NCBI RefSeq assembly: GCF_000723165.1
Contig: NZ_HG322949.1
Span: 1,012,025-1,076,024, forward strand
Direction: 5' to 3'
DNA from: Janthinobacterium agaricidamnosum NBRC 102515 = DSM 9628
GTDB lineage: Bacteria > Pseudomonadota > Gammaproteobacteria > Burkholderiales > Burkholderiaceae_D
DNA length: 64,000 nt
Positions 44,601 through 53,422 of this stretch are shown piece after piece (the stretch's first letter is position 1; the number at the start of each line of letters is the position of its first letter). A model generated the notes under the pieces. It did no database searches, was not told the origin of the DNA, and saw nothing but the letters and a program-made list of their open reading frames with translations. Made by a program: the position numbers and the translations under genes.

Positions 44601-45177
44601 GTCGGGCCACCTGTTCGACACCTATGCGCCGGAAGCGCGCCGTTTCGCGCGCACCAAGCTGTCGGAACTGGATCCGTCGCGCGAACCGCGCATGATGGCC
44701 GGCGTGATCACCGGTTTGCGGACCCAGATGACGCAGCGCGGCAAGATCATCATCGTCACGCTGGACGACAAGAGCGGTACGGTGGAAGTGACGGTGTATA
44801 ACGAATTGTTCGAGCAAAACAAGCGCATCTTCAAGGAAGACGAATTCCTGGCGGTGGTCGGCAAGGTGTCGGAAGACCGCTTCACCGGCGGTTTGCGGAT
44901 CACCGCCGAAAAGGCGTTCGACATTGTCGCGGCGCGCATCCAGTACGGCCGCCAGCTGGGGCTGGTACTGCCGGCCACGCTGGAAAGCAAGAGCATCCGC
45001 GAGGTGCTGGCGCCGTTCCGTTCGGACAGCGGCTTGCCGATCGCGGCGCGGGTCAGCCCGCAAGGCGTCAGTTGCACGCTGCAATTCGGCGACGACTGGC
45101 GGGTGGCGCCATCGGACGATTTGCAGTTGGCGCTGCAACAGGTGCTGGGTGCGACCGAGGTCGAGATCGAGTATTGA
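41629..45177 (+). CDS. dnaE: DNA polymerase III alpha subunit
   Basis: The protein is up to 1182 aa; ATGs at 41629, 41635 and 41641 are possible, the last with GGAAA upstream. The N-terminal PHP domain begins HLRVHSEYSIVDG. The polymerase core has GPGRGSGAGSLVAYSL, the catalytic PDFDIDFCQEGRDRVI at about residue 431, IRDVGRVMDFGY, RPGPMDLIP and KKKAEEMAEHR. A helix-hairpin-helix, an OB fold (IIIVTLDDKSGTVEVTVY) and the C-terminal tau-binding region follow. It is the replicative polymerase. The size is close to E. coli DnaE (1160 aa). Confidence 0.97.
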   Translation: MEMVMQDSGAPLAAGQAPQGPAFVHLRVHSEYSIVDGLVRIDDMVAAAAKDKQAALAVTDLSNLFGMVKFYKAARGKGIKPVVGVDVWISNDDNRDKPSRLLLLAKNRMGYLQLCELLSQAWLTNQYKGRAEIRIEWLEQLASTPSKLLAGVSPANGLIALSGAHFGDVGIAIENGNLALAERHAQRWAAIFPGHYYIEIQRGGQPSQERQVRHSVALASKLGLPVVATHPVQFIDQDEFIAHEARTCIAEGEMLANAKRVKRFNGQQCFKSQAEMAELFADLPAALANSVEIAKRCNLTLVLGKPQLPDFPTPPGVSIDEFLVSESKAGLEQRLLQLFPDPARREAQRARYEERLKFETDTIIKMGFPGYFLIVAEFIRWAKENGVPVGPGRGSGAGSLVAYSLLITDLDPLQYNLLFERFLNPERVSMPDFDIDFCQEGRDRVIQHVKDLYGKEAVSQIATFGTMAAKGAIRDVGRVMDFGYNFCDGISKLIPFKPGKPVSIADAIEEEPLLKERLENEEEVKQLLDLAQQVEGITRNIGMHAGGVLIAPGKLTDFCPLYTQGGDSGVVSQYDKDDVEAVGLVKFDFLGLTTLTILDRAVRYIKQLDPAHANFDLAALPLNDKPSYDLLTKAKTVAVFQLESRGMQGMLKDARPDRFEDIIALVALYRPGPMDLIPDFCKRKHGERFDYPDPRTESILSETYGIMVYQEQVMQMAQIVGGYSLGGADMLRRAMGKKKAEEMAEHREIFRAGAAKDGLTAEKADEIFDLMEKFAGYGFNKSHAAAYALLSYHTAYLKAHHTAAFMAANLSLAMDDTDKIKILVEDALDVCKLTLLPPDINLSDYRFTPDGPPPSVSGKKVSNIRYGLGAVKGSGQNAIEAIIAARTSGGPFTSLFDFCKRVDKRQINRRTIESLIRSGAFDCFKVDRAVLLASVAFAMECADQDAKAANQVSLFGGDDSDMVAPPEYVKVAPWSDKQRLTEEKIALGFYLSGHLFDTYAPEARRFARTKLSELDPSREPRMMAGVITGLRTQMTQRGKIIIVTLDDKSGTVEVTVYNELFEQNKRIFKEDEFLAVVGKVSEDRFTGGLRITAEKAFDIVAARIQYGRQLGLVLPATLESKSIREVLAPFRSDSGLPIAARVSPQGVSCTLQFGDDWRVAPSDDLQLALQQVLGATEVEIEY

Positions 45178-45223
45178 GTATTGAGTAGGCGGTATCGAGG
45201 ATCAAGCGGCGCGCCGGCGCCGT

Positions 45224-46318
45224 TTAACTTTGCTGCTCCCGGGCCTGCACCCGGATCTGGCGCAGGCGGCGCCAGTACTTGAGCTTGCGGTTGATGCTTT
45301 GCGCCAGGTGGAAGCCCAGGCTGCCGCTCAGGGCGGCGTTGAGCTGTTTGGCCAGTCGCCGGTCGGCCTGCACATTCTTCGACATCGGCATGCCTTGTCG
45401 CAGCGCTGCCATGACCTGCGGGGCCTCGTGGAACAAGCTATCCAGCAGGCAAGCCTTGACTGCCTTGCGTACGCGCGAGCCGGTGCTGAGCGGTAGTTGG
45501 TAGGAATTTTTAACGACGCCGATATAAAAATCGCAGGCCGCCACGTCGAATTGCAGTCGCACTGACGCCGCCGGCAACTGCGGTGTCAACCTGCGTTTCA
45601 CGGCATGCAGCGCGGCCGCAAAATCCAGGCACCATTTCTCCGACACCGCAGCGGTAATGCTGACCGGATGCTGGCGGTAATCGATGATCGCTTGCGGCAG
45701 GTACACCAGGCTGGCGCAACTGGCCAGCAATTGCGGCACCACCGTCACATCTTCGAATACCCGGCCGACGGGGAAGAGCGGCATGTCGTGCCGCATATAA
45801 ATGTGCCGTTTAAAAATCTTGCTCCATACGTACATGTCGCTGTCGGCAAAAAAGACTTGCAGGATCAGGTCGCGGTCGGTGATCGTCACGCCAGGCTGGT
45901 AGCCGCAGCGCACGGTGTAACTCTTGGCCGGGCTGTCCGGATGCCACATGCGGAAATCGCAGGCGATCACGTCCGGCTGGCCGGCGATTTCCCGGTCGAT
46001 CGCCGCCAGCGCGCCGGGCAGCAGCACATCGTCGCTATCGACAAAGGCGATATAGTCGCCGCGCGCCGCCGCCACGCCATGGTTGCGGGTGGCTGAAATA
46101 CCCTGGTTGGGCTGGTGCGTGACGCTGAAGTTGGCGCCGTCATGGCTGGCGCGCAACGCTGCCAGGCGCACTCCCGTGGCATCGCTGGAACCATCGTCGA
46201 TGACGATCAATTCATGGTGCGGTTGCAACTGTGCCAAGATCGATGCGATGCACGCATCGATATAGTTCTGCACGTTATATGCCGGAACGATGATGCTGAG
46301 GGAGGGAGTGCTGTTCAT
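45224..46318 (-). CDS. glycosyltransferase, family 2 (GT-A)
   Basis: The protein is 364 aa from ATG at MNSTPSLSIIVPAYNVQNYIDAC. GT2 motifs are IVIDDGSSDATG, NQGISATRNHGVAAARGDYIAFVDSDDVLLPGAL (DxD metal site in VDSDD) and a later GRVFEDVTVVPQLL segment with the probable catalytic acidic residue. The about 120-residue C-terminal region is helical and basic. It may add sugars to LPS core or another glycan. It lies outside the O-unit locus, and its acceptor cannot be deduced. Confidence 0.85.
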   Translation of the reverse strand: MNSTPSLSIIVPAYNVQNYIDACIASILAQLQPHHELIVIDDGSSDATGVRLAALRASHDGANFSVTHQPNQGISATRNHGVAAARGDYIAFVDSDDVLLPGALAAIDREIAGQPDVIACDFRMWHPDSPAKSYTVRCGYQPGVTITDRDLILQVFFADSDMYVWSKIFKRHIYMRHDMPLFPVGRVFEDVTVVPQLLASCASLVYLPQAIIDYRQHPVSITAAVSEKWCLDFAAALHAVKRRLTPQLPAASVRLQFDVAACDFYIGVVKNSYQLPLSTGSRVRKAVKACLLDSLFHEAPQVMAALRQGMPMSKNVQADRRLAKQLNAALSGSLGFHLAQSINRKLKYWRRLRQIRVQAREQQS

Positions 46319-46406
46319 GCATGGGCCTGATGTTAGGTGCCCAATTATAACAAGCGCCGCCCTCTCATGACGATGTCCCGGCAACGTTCTCAAGCGGCAC
46401 AGATTC

Positions 46407-46643
46407 TTATCCGGCCATGTCTTTCAGGCTGGTGATGGCGTAGCCCTTGGCGGCGATTTGCCTGGCCGGTTGCTCGATGTGATAGTCGGGCAGGACTGGC
46501 GCCGCCTCGTCGATTTCCAGCGCCCGCACCGTGTCTTGCCAATCGGTATTGGTGACTTCTTGCGGAATCGGCTTGCCTTCCGGTACGGCCAGATATGAAT
46601 AAGTCCCGTGGTGTTCGGGGCGGCGGTAAATGTCGACGCGCAT
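46407..46643 (-). CDS. small conserved protein, DUF6139-like
   Basis: This 78-aa protein begins MRVDIYRRPEHHGTYSYLAVPEGK. The sequence resembles the DUF6139 family, common in Burkholderiales and of unknown function. A strong AGGAGG ribosome site lies 8 nt before ATG, which supports a real, well-translated gene despite its size. No membrane segment or catalytic motif was seen. Confidence 0.75.
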   Translation of the reverse strand: MRVDIYRRPEHHGTYSYLAVPEGKPIPQEVTNTDWQDTVRALEIDEAAPVLPDYHIEQPARQIAAKGYAITSLKDMAG

Positions 46644-46836
46644 GGTGTTGCCTCCTGGTTGGGTGCATGGAATGCGCGCAAGCGGATGGCGGAGATCAGG
46701 GCGTTGCCGGCCTGGCGCATGGCGCTAGCTTAGCAGCATGTCGCGGGCAGGGTTGTACGGCAGGTTGATGCGTGGCAGGCGGGGAGCGGCGCTGCGGTCC
46801 GTTGCGGGGGCGTGGCACGGGCGCGCAGTGCGGATG

Positions 46837-47832
46837 TCAGGCGACGGCGGTGTCGTAGGGGTTATCGCTGTTGTGCAGGTGAACCTGGGGGCTCGGGCGC
46901 GACGGCACCAGCGTCAGCACCGGCACGGCCGGCTTCAGCGGCCCGTGCGGGGCGTTCAGGCCGCTGCGCACATGGTCGATGATGGCGCACAGGGTTTCAT
47001 GGCGCTTGCGTGCTTCGGAACGTTTTTTCGAGGCGATTTCTTCCATCACCGGCGGCGCCAGATTGTCGCAATCGAGTTCGAAGTCGCCGTCGGCGCGCAG
47101 ATGGGCGCCCATCTCTTGCCACAATTCATTGTAATCCGCATGCACCAGGCCTTTCTTGGTGGCCCCGTGCACCGTGCGGTTCTGGTTGCTGACCAGGATC
47201 AGGCGCTGGCAGCCATAGTCGTGGCCGAGCTGGCGCACCAGCCGCACCATCAGGCTTTTCGGCCGCATGCCATGCAGGTCGCGGGTCGCTTCGCGCACCA
47301 GCCCCATGGTGTCGCCCTGGTTCGGTCCCTGCAGGCAGCCGATGCCGACGTCGGTGCCCGAGCCGTTGCCGATGAAGGAAAATGCCACCGAATAAATCAC
47401 CGATACGCCATGGGTCAGTTGCAAGATCAATTCGCCTTCCCGTTCCATCGCATTGATGGTGCGCAACTGAATGCCGTACAGGGCGCCGGATTTGCCTGCC
47501 ACGCTGCCCAGTTGTAACGGCGCGCGCGCCGCCTGGCGTACGATATTGCCCAGGCCATGGTCGGCAACGAAGCGGTAATGCGCCATGAGCAGACCCAGCC
47601 GTTGAGCGCAACTCATGCTGTTGCTGAAGTAAGGCCGGTAGATCTTGTACATCAGGCGCGGGCACGCTTTCAGCAGGTCGGACAGCAGCGGTTGCGAATT
47701 GAGCAAAGCCAGCCAGTCTCGGGTCTGGCGGCGGTGCAATTGTGCGCGTACGCTCAGCTTGATCAATTCGCGCAGATAAGTGAAGCCATTGGTATTGGCC
47801 AGGCCGGATCGGATAGTGATTGACTGCGTCAT
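46837..47832 (-). CDS. VirK/YbjX (DUF535) family protein
   Basis: This 331-aa protein carries DUF535 motifs: YKIYRPYFSNSMSCAQRLGLLMAHY, then GELILQLTHGVSVIYSVAFSFIG and GCLQGPNQGD, then RDLHGMRPKSLMVRLVRQLG and NQNRTVHGATKKGLVHADYNELW. Family members (Shigella VirK, Salmonella YbjX) are linked to surface polysaccharide or virulence protein phenotypes and to resistance to cationic peptides; the molecular function is not known. The C-terminal about 60 residues are Pro-rich and variable. It is on the same strand as a USP gene 51 bp upstream. Confidence 0.85.
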   Translation of the reverse strand: MTQSITIRSGLANTNGFTYLRELIKLSVRAQLHRRQTRDWLALLNSQPLLSDLLKACPRLMYKIYRPYFSNSMSCAQRLGLLMAHYRFVADHGLGNIVRQAARAPLQLGSVAGKSGALYGIQLRTINAMEREGELILQLTHGVSVIYSVAFSFIGNGSGTDVGIGCLQGPNQGDTMGLVREATRDLHGMRPKSLMVRLVRQLGHDYGCQRLILVSNQNRTVHGATKKGLVHADYNELWQEMGAHLRADGDFELDCDNLAPPVMEEIASKKRSEARKRHETLCAIIDHVRSGLNAPHGPLKPAVPVLTLVPSRPSPQVHLHNSDNPYDTAVA

Positions 47833-47883
47833 CTTGCGTGTTCTCAGGTGAGGGAAGAGGGAAACCTGCTCAGTGGTGCCGGT

Positions 47884-48426
47884 TTACGACACTTGTGCCG
47901 GGCAGCTCATGCCGTCCGGATCGGCCAGCAGCACGGTGGCGCTGCGGCTGGCGCGGGCCAGCTTGCGCGCAAGGTCGCCGGAAAACAGGCGCGGCCAGAC
48001 GCCGTTCCTGGCTGCCGGTAAGACAATTTCTTGGCAAGCCAGTAATTCGGCGGTATCGAGTATCGAAAACACGACTTCGCCGGAAAAAATAAAGGTAGCA
48101 AACTCGATGTGCGAGCGGCTCAGGTACAAGCCGGCCTCGCGCATCATTTCCTCGGCCTGGGCTTCCAGCGCGTTGTCGTGGCGCCGTGGCTGGTCGATCG
48201 GCGCGTTTTGCGGCGCTTGTGTCACGTGCAGCAGATTGACCTTGACCTTGATGCCCCATTCCAGCAGGCGCTTGGCGTAGCGCGCGCCGTAAATCACGTC
48301 GCCGGCACGCTTCACCGGCACCAGCAGCATCAACTGCTGGGGCGCGATATCGCCGCAACCCGGCCCGGCGCCATCCTGTGCGGACTGGCGGCTGGCGTGG
48401 GTGAAACGCGAAGGTTGCGTCATCAT
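47884..48426 (-). CDS. universal stress protein family
   Basis: This 180-aa protein has an N-terminal extension of about 30 residues, then a USP-like alpha/beta fold: QLMLLVPVKRAGDVIYGARYAKRLL, VKVNLLHVTQAP, MREAGLYLSRSHIEFATFIF, AELLACQEIVLPA, DLARKLARASRSATVLLADP. The G-2x-G-9x-G(S/T) ATP motif is only partly kept, so it may be a non-ATP-binding type. Two Met codons open the frame. It is possibly co-transcribed with virK-like. Confidence 0.75.
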   Translation of the reverse strand: MMTQPSRFTHASRQSAQDGAGPGCGDIAPQQLMLLVPVKRAGDVIYGARYAKRLLEWGIKVKVNLLHVTQAPQNAPIDQPRRHDNALEAQAEEMMREAGLYLSRSHIEFATFIFSGEVVFSILDTAELLACQEIVLPAARNGVWPRLFSGDLARKLARASRSATVLLADPDGMSCPAQVS

Positions 48427-48617
48427 GGCAAAACATGCGCCTGAATAATGGAAGATGGGCCATGGTAGCCAGCGGGCAGATCAGTGTAAATTCGAGAAAG
48501 GCGTAGGGGAAACCCTTACGGCGCCTGTCAGAATTACTGTGCCGCCCAGCTATTGCATGGCTGGGCAGCTGCCGATGCGTACCGCGCCGCACCATGGCTG
48601 CATCGTTGCTTGTGTAC

Positions 48618-48632
48618 ATTTTGTAACAAAAT
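48618..48632. promoter_or_regulatory. 15-bp AT-rich palindrome
   Basis: ATTTTG-TAA-CAAAAT is a perfect inverted repeat in the 221-bp spacer between the USP gene start and the mipA/ompV-like gene end. It may act as an operator or a weak terminator. No further elements were recognised in the spacer apart from a GCCCAGC/GCTGGGC hairpin at 48544-48566. Confidence 0.3.
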
Positions 48633-48647
48633 AGCGCTTAACCGTTG

Positions 48648-49460
48648 TTAATAGTTATAGCTGGCGTACACGGCGGCGGTCGGCGCGGTCTTGCGCTCGG
48701 CCAGCGGGCTCTTGGCCGCGTCCTTGACCAGCCGGTTGGCGGCGACGATGGTGGTGACGCTCCAGCGGGCATCGATCTGGTGGGCCCAGGTCAGCATGGC
48801 GTTGACTTCATACAGCCCGGAACCGGCCTGGTAAGCCTTGAATCTGGAGTTGGCCGCCTGCCGCGCCGTCACGCCGTAATAGGTCTGGCCGTATTTGCTG
48901 TCGCCGAAACCGGCCGACAGGCCCAGCGAAATATTCTCCTTGCCTTCCGCATACAATTGTCCGGAGATGCCCGCTTGCAGGGTCTTGCCGTTGTCCCGTT
49001 GCGACAATGGCAGGTCGGTACTCAGGCTTACGTTGAGTCCCGGCACGATCGCATAGCCGATGCCGAGCAGCGCGCTGGCGTTGCCCTTGATATCGCCCAT
49101 GCCTTTTAATTGCGAGCTGCCGCTATTGCCGAACAAGCCCTTTTCATTTTTTTCCTTGCGTTCGCCGCGGTAGCCCAGCGCCGCGCTATAACTGAACGGG
49201 CCGGCCTGGCTGCCATACCCGAGACCGCGCAGGGTGCTGGCAAAGAAGCCGCCGGGGGTGCTGTAGTCGAGCACGATCACTGGCGCCACCATGTTCTGGT
49301 CGGAGCCGGAATAACGCGCGCCGGTGGCGAGGCCGCCGCCGACGATGAAGGTATTGCCGGTGGCCGGGGCGGCTTGCTCGGCGGCGCCGGCGGCACTGGC
49401 CAGCAGCGACAGCAGGACCGGGAGGCGGGAGCGCAGGCGGGTGGTGATGGTCATGATCAT
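48648..49460 (-). CDS. MipA/OmpV family outer membrane protein
   Basis: The protein is 270 aa with a signal peptide (MTITTRLRSRLPVLLSLLASAAGA, cleavage after AGA or AGAA); ATG at 49454 is an alternative start. The rest is beta-strand-rich, with alternating aromatic and polar strands (GGGLATGARYSGSDQNMVAPVIVLDYS, GPFSYSAALGYRGE) and an aromatic C-terminus (SYNY) as in outer-membrane barrels. MipA in E. coli is described as a murein-hydrolase scaffold; relatives respond to metals, antibiotics or envelope stress. It is divergent from a two-component system that probably controls it. Confidence 0.88.
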   Translation of the reverse strand: MIMTITTRLRSRLPVLLSLLASAAGAAEQAAPATGNTFIVGGGLATGARYSGSDQNMVAPVIVLDYSTPGGFFASTLRGLGYGSQAGPFSYSAALGYRGERKEKNEKGLFGNSGSSQLKGMGDIKGNASALLGIGYAIVPGLNVSLSTDLPLSQRDNGKTLQAGISGQLYAEGKENISLGLSAGFGDSKYGQTYYGVTARQAANSRFKAYQAGSGLYEVNAMLTWAHQIDARWSVTTIVAANRLVKDAAKSPLAERKTAPTAAVYASYNY

Positions 49461-49621
49461 TCCATTCAAAAGGAGAACCGGCGCCGGGTTGGCCGGTTGA
49501 CACGATGCAGTATGGTTTATGGTCATGAAGGCAATCTGAGCCTTTGATGAAGAAACCATGAAGAATCTTGGCGCCGGCGATCTTTAGTTCTTCTTCACGA
49601 TACGGTGGTTTAATATTGCTT

Positions 49622-50302
49622 ATGAAAATTTTATTGATTGAAGACGATCTCGACTTGGGCAATGGCGTGCGGATCGCCTTGTCGGACCAGGGCATGGACG
49701 TGGTCTGGGTGCGCACGCTGGAAGACGCCGGGCGCAGCGTGGAACAGGACAGTTGCGACCTGGTCTTGCTGGACCTGGGGCTGCCCGATGGCGACGGCTT
49801 GCAATTGCTGAGCCGGCTGCGCCGCGACAAGCGCGGCTTGCCGGTGCTGATCCTGAGCGCCCGCGATGCGCTGGGCGACCGGCTGCGCGGCCTGGACGGC
49901 GGCGCCGACGATTACCTGGTCAAACCGTTCATGCTGGCTGAATTGCTGTCGCGGGTGCGCGCGCTGGCGCGGCGCAGTTATGGTTTCGACGGCGAAACCA
50001 TCGAAGTGCGCGGCTTGCTGCTGCACGCGCCGACGCGCCGGGTCAGCGTGGCCGGGCGCGCGGTGGAGTTGACGGCCAGCGAATACGGATTGCTGAAAAC
50101 GCTGTTGATGCGCACCGACCGTGTCATGACGCGGCGCATGCTGGAAGAACAGACCTTGCCGGGCAGTCAGACCAACGCCAGCAATACGCTGGATGTGCAC
50201 ATGGCCAATTTACGGCGCAAGATCGGCGAAGGGTATATCCGTACCGTGCGCGGGGTCGGTTATGTGATCGATCAGCAAGGTCCGGCCGGCGGCGCCGCAT
50301 GA
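49622..50302 (+). CDS. OmpR/PhoB-family response regulator (QseB-like)
   Basis: The protein is 226 aa from ATG at MKILLIEDDLDLGNG; an earlier in-frame start is unlikely. The receiver has an acidic pocket (EDD), phospho-acceptor Asp in LVLLDLGLPDGDG (about 51) and Lys in DDYLVKPF. The DNA-binding winged helix has LTASEYGLLKTLLMR and NTLDVHMANLRRKIGEGYIRTVRGVGYVI. It overlaps the kinase by 4 nt. The divergent mipA/ompV-like gene is the likely target. Confidence 0.92.
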   Translation: MKILLIEDDLDLGNGVRIALSDQGMDVVWVRTLEDAGRSVEQDSCDLVLLDLGLPDGDGLQLLSRLRRDKRGLPVLILSARDALGDRLRGLDGGADDYLVKPFMLAELLSRVRALARRSYGFDGETIEVRGLLLHAPTRRVSVAGRAVELTASEYGLLKTLLMRTDRVMTRRMLEEQTLPGSQTNASNTLDVHMANLRRKIGEGYIRTVRGVGYVIDQQGPAGGAA

Positions 50303-51720
50303 GCTGGTCGGGTTTCAAGTCGGGTTGCGCGTGGGGCTGGCGCCAGGTGGCCCGGCCCAGCCTGGTACGCCGCCTGATGGTGGCGCAAATGCTGCTGCTG
50401 ACTCTGCTGTGGAGCCTCGGCACCGCGTTTGTCATGTTCGACGGCGGCGATAACGCGGCGGCGCTGAACGCGTTCAGGATTTATGACGCGGTGCTCAGCG
50501 TGGCGCAAAACCTGGCCGACCAGCCGGCCCGGCAGCAGCAGAGCCTGAAAGCGATCGACCAGGCGCTGCGCGAAGATTATGAAAAAGGCGGCGTGCAGGC
50601 GCTGGCGCCGCATTTGCTGGTATGGCAGCGCGGCCGGCTGGTGTACCAGAGCGACGGCACGCCGGCCGGCGTGCGCAGCGCCGGGCCGGACGGCATCGAG
50701 ACGCTGTACATCAAGGGCCAGCGCTGGCGCGTGCGCAGCCGCCAGTCGGCCGATGCGACGATACGGGTAGCGATGCTGGCGCAGGCCGATGCGTGGAATT
50801 TTTTCGTGACCATCAATTCGCGCGGGTATTTCCTGCTGCCTTTGCTGATCAGCCTGCCTTTCCTGCTGTTGCCGGCCTGGCTGTCGATCCGCCAGGCGCT
50901 GCGGCCGTGGAGCCGGGTGGCGCAGGAAGTGGCGGCGCGCGGCCCGCAAGACTTGACTCCGCTGACCTTCAAGCCGGTGCACCGCGAACTGGTGCCGATG
51001 GTCGACAGCATCAATGCATTGTTGTTGCGGGTCGACCAGAGCGCCGCCCGCGAGCGCAGTTTCATCGCCGACGCGGCGCATGAGTTGCGCACCCCGCTGG
51101 CGGCGATGCGGGTCAATGTGGAAGCGTTGCAGGGCCAGGCCAGCGAACCGCGCCAGCGTGAATTGCTGGGCGGTATCTTGAGCAGTGGCAACCGCGCGGC
51201 GCGGCTGGTCAGCCAGTTGCTGTTGCTGATGCGCAGCGACGCCACCGATCATGGCCCGCAAGCGCCGCTGGCGCTCGATTTGCTGTTGCAAGACCGGCTT
51301 GCCGCGCTGTCCGGCCTGGCCGGCCGCGACGATGTCGAGCTGGAACTGGAGGCGCAGCATCAGATGGCCGTGCTGGGCCAGCGCGAAAGCCTGGTCTCGC
51401 TGATCGACAACCTGGTCGAAAACGCCATCAAATACAGTCCGCCGCGCGGCGTGGTGACGGTCAGCCTGCGCCGCGAAGGGGACTGGGCAGTGTTGGGCGT
51501 GGCCGACCAGGGACCGGGCATCGCGCCGGCGCTGCGCCAGCGCGTGTTCGACCGCTTTTTCCGCGCCCCCCAGCAAAGCCAGAGCGGCAGCGGACTGGGC
51601 CTGGCGATCGCGGCGTCGGTGGCGCGCCAGCATGGCGGCGCCATCGAGTTGCTGGCCGCGCCGGGCGCCAGCGGCTTGCTGGCGCGGGTCCGGTTGCCGC
51701 TGGCCAAGGCCGGCGCATGA
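50299..51720 (+). CDS. sensor histidine kinase (QseC-like)
   Basis: The 473-aa kinase has TM1 about 30-50, a periplasmic domain to about 175, and TM2 about 178-200 (FLLPLLISLPFLLLPAWL). A short linker precedes HisKA (FIADAAHELRTPLAAMR, phosphorylated His about 261) and HATPase (NLVENAIKYSPP, DQGPGIAP, GSGLGLAIAASVA). It pairs with the preceding regulator. The periplasmic ligand is unknown. The start ATG lies within the regulator's stop (ATGA). Confidence 0.92.
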   Translation: MSWSGFKSGCAWGWRQVARPSLVRRLMVAQMLLLTLLWSLGTAFVMFDGGDNAAALNAFRIYDAVLSVAQNLADQPARQQQSLKAIDQALREDYEKGGVQALAPHLLVWQRGRLVYQSDGTPAGVRSAGPDGIETLYIKGQRWRVRSRQSADATIRVAMLAQADAWNFFVTINSRGYFLLPLLISLPFLLLPAWLSIRQALRPWSRVAQEVAARGPQDLTPLTFKPVHRELVPMVDSINALLLRVDQSAARERSFIADAAHELRTPLAAMRVNVEALQGQASEPRQRELLGGILSSGNRAARLVSQLLLLMRSDATDHGPQAPLALDLLLQDRLAALSGLAGRDDVELELEAQHQMAVLGQRESLVSLIDNLVENAIKYSPPRGVVTVSLRREGDWAVLGVADQGPGIAPALRQRVFDRFFRAPQQSQSGSGLGLAIAASVARQHGGAIELLAAPGASGLLARVRLPLAKAGA

Positions 51721-51829
51721 CGACTGATGGCGGATAAATAGGGCAGCGCAAGGCGCGACATTGCCGGTATGCTTGGCGCTACGTGAAACTGCGTTGCATA
51801 ATGCTACACGATTCGAATTTCCGAAAGCC

Positions 51830-53422
51830 ATGCGCTCGCTCCTGCACCATTATCTTCCGCGTTTCTTGCCCTATCCAGCCTTTATCGGGCTGTATGTGCT
51901 GTTCGACTGGGCCACCTATATCGATCCGCTGTACGGCTTGAACATCACGCCCTGGAATCCCGATCCGTCGCTGGGCCTGGTGTTTTGGCTGCTGTACGGA
52001 CGCAAGGCCGCGTTGCCGCTGTTTTGCGCGCTGCTCAGCGGCGAACTGCTGGTGCGCGGCTTGCCGGCCGGACTGGGGCTGACGCTGGTGGCGTCACTGT
52101 GGCTGACCTTCGGTTATGGCTTGATCGGCGAGGCGCTGCGGCGCAGTTTCAGCAGCGGCGATATTTTCGACAACCGCGGCCGGCTGTTTACGTGGGTGGC
52201 GATCGTGGTGGCCGGCACCCTGATCAACGACCTCGGCTATATCACGCTGCTGTGGCATGCCGACCTGATCCCGCATGGCGAATGGAGCTTGGCGGTGTTG
52301 CGTTTCGGCATAGGCGACACGGTCGGCATCGTGGTCTCGATGCCGCTGCTGTGGATGCTGGCCAGCCAGCGCGGCCGCGAGCGCCTGTACGCGATTGTCT
52401 GGCGCTGGGAAACCGTGGCGTACCTGGCGCTGTCGATCTTTGTGCTGTGGAGCGTGTTCGGTTCGATCGCCAGTTCCGAATTCAAGCATTTTTATTTCCT
52501 GTTCCTGCCGGTGGTCTGGGCTGCGTCGCGCCAGGGCTTGTACGGCACGGCGCTGATGGTGTTCGTGCTGCAACTCGGTATCATCACGCTGGTCAAATGG
52601 GCCCATGTGGTCGATCTGGAAGTCTATGAATTGCAAATGCTGGACGCGGTGCTGGCGCTGGTCGGCTTCTTTATCGGTATCGTCGTCGATGAAATGCGCC
52701 AGGTGGCCGATGGCTTGAAACATACGATGCGGCTGGCGGCGGCCGGCGAGATGGCCGCCGCGCTGGCGCATGAGTTGAACCAGCCGCTGACGGCCTTGTC
52801 GACCTATGGCAAGGCGTGCGAATATCTGCTGGAGCGCGGCGAGGGCGGCGAACGCCTGAAAAGCGCGATCCATCACATGATCATCGAATCGGGCCGCGCC
52901 GCCGAAGTGGTGCGCCGCCTGCGCGACTTTTTCCGCACCGGCTCGATGCAACTGGAAGCGGTCGAGGCGAGCGTGCTGATCCGTTCGATCAGCGCCCAGT
53001 TCGCCGCGTCCTTTCTCGAACACGAGGTCGAGTTGACGGTGGGGGAATTGCCGCGTCTGTCGGTCAACGCCGACCGCCTGCAAATCGAGCTGGTGCTGCG
53101 CAACTTGCTGGCCAATGCGCTTGACTCGGTGCTGACCCAGCCGCGCGGCCAGCGCCGCATCAGCCTGTCGGCCGATAAATTGAGCGGCGCCCGCTTGCGG
53201 TTGTCGGTCGAAGATAGCGGCAACGGCATTTCCAGCAGCCTGGCGGCGCGCCTGTTCGAGCCCTTCGTCTCGTCCAAGGCGAGCGGCCTCGGTCTCGGCC
53301 TGGTGCTCAGTCGTGCGATCGTCGAAGCCCATGGCGGAAGCCTGTGGGCCGAAGTGGGCGCTCACGGTATATTCAGATTCATCCTGCCTTTGGCGGATTC
53401 GGGAGGACAGATTGACGACTAA
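51830..53422 (+). CDS. MASE1-like membrane sensor histidine kinase
   Basis: The protein is 530 aa from ATG at MRSLLHHYLP. The N-terminal half has about 8 hydrophobic segments in the style of MASE1 sensor domains (FLPYPAFIGLYVLF, GLVFWLLYGRKAALPLFCALLSGELLVRG). Then come a coiled linker, HisKA with MAAALAHELNQPLTALSTYG (the ELNQPL form seen in FixL/DctB-type kinases) and HATPase with DSGNGI and GLGLGLVLSRAIVEAHGG. Light-, oxygen- or ligand-sensing cannot be decided. The downstream FixJ/NarL-type regulator overlaps its 3' end. Confidence 0.9.
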   Translation: MRSLLHHYLPRFLPYPAFIGLYVLFDWATYIDPLYGLNITPWNPDPSLGLVFWLLYGRKAALPLFCALLSGELLVRGLPAGLGLTLVASLWLTFGYGLIGEALRRSFSSGDIFDNRGRLFTWVAIVVAGTLINDLGYITLLWHADLIPHGEWSLAVLRFGIGDTVGIVVSMPLLWMLASQRGRERLYAIVWRWETVAYLALSIFVLWSVFGSIASSEFKHFYFLFLPVVWAASRQGLYGTALMVFVLQLGIITLVKWAHVVDLEVYELQMLDAVLALVGFFIGIVVDEMRQVADGLKHTMRLAAAGEMAAALAHELNQPLTALSTYGKACEYLLERGEGGERLKSAIHHMIIESGRAAEVVRRLRDFFRTGSMQLEAVEASVLIRSISAQFAASFLEHEVELTVGELPRLSVNADRLQIELVLRNLLANALDSVLTQPRGQRRISLSADKLSGARLRLSVEDSGNGISSSLAARLFEPFVSSKASGLGLGLVLSRAIVEAHGGSLWAEVGAHGIFRFILPLADSGGQIDD

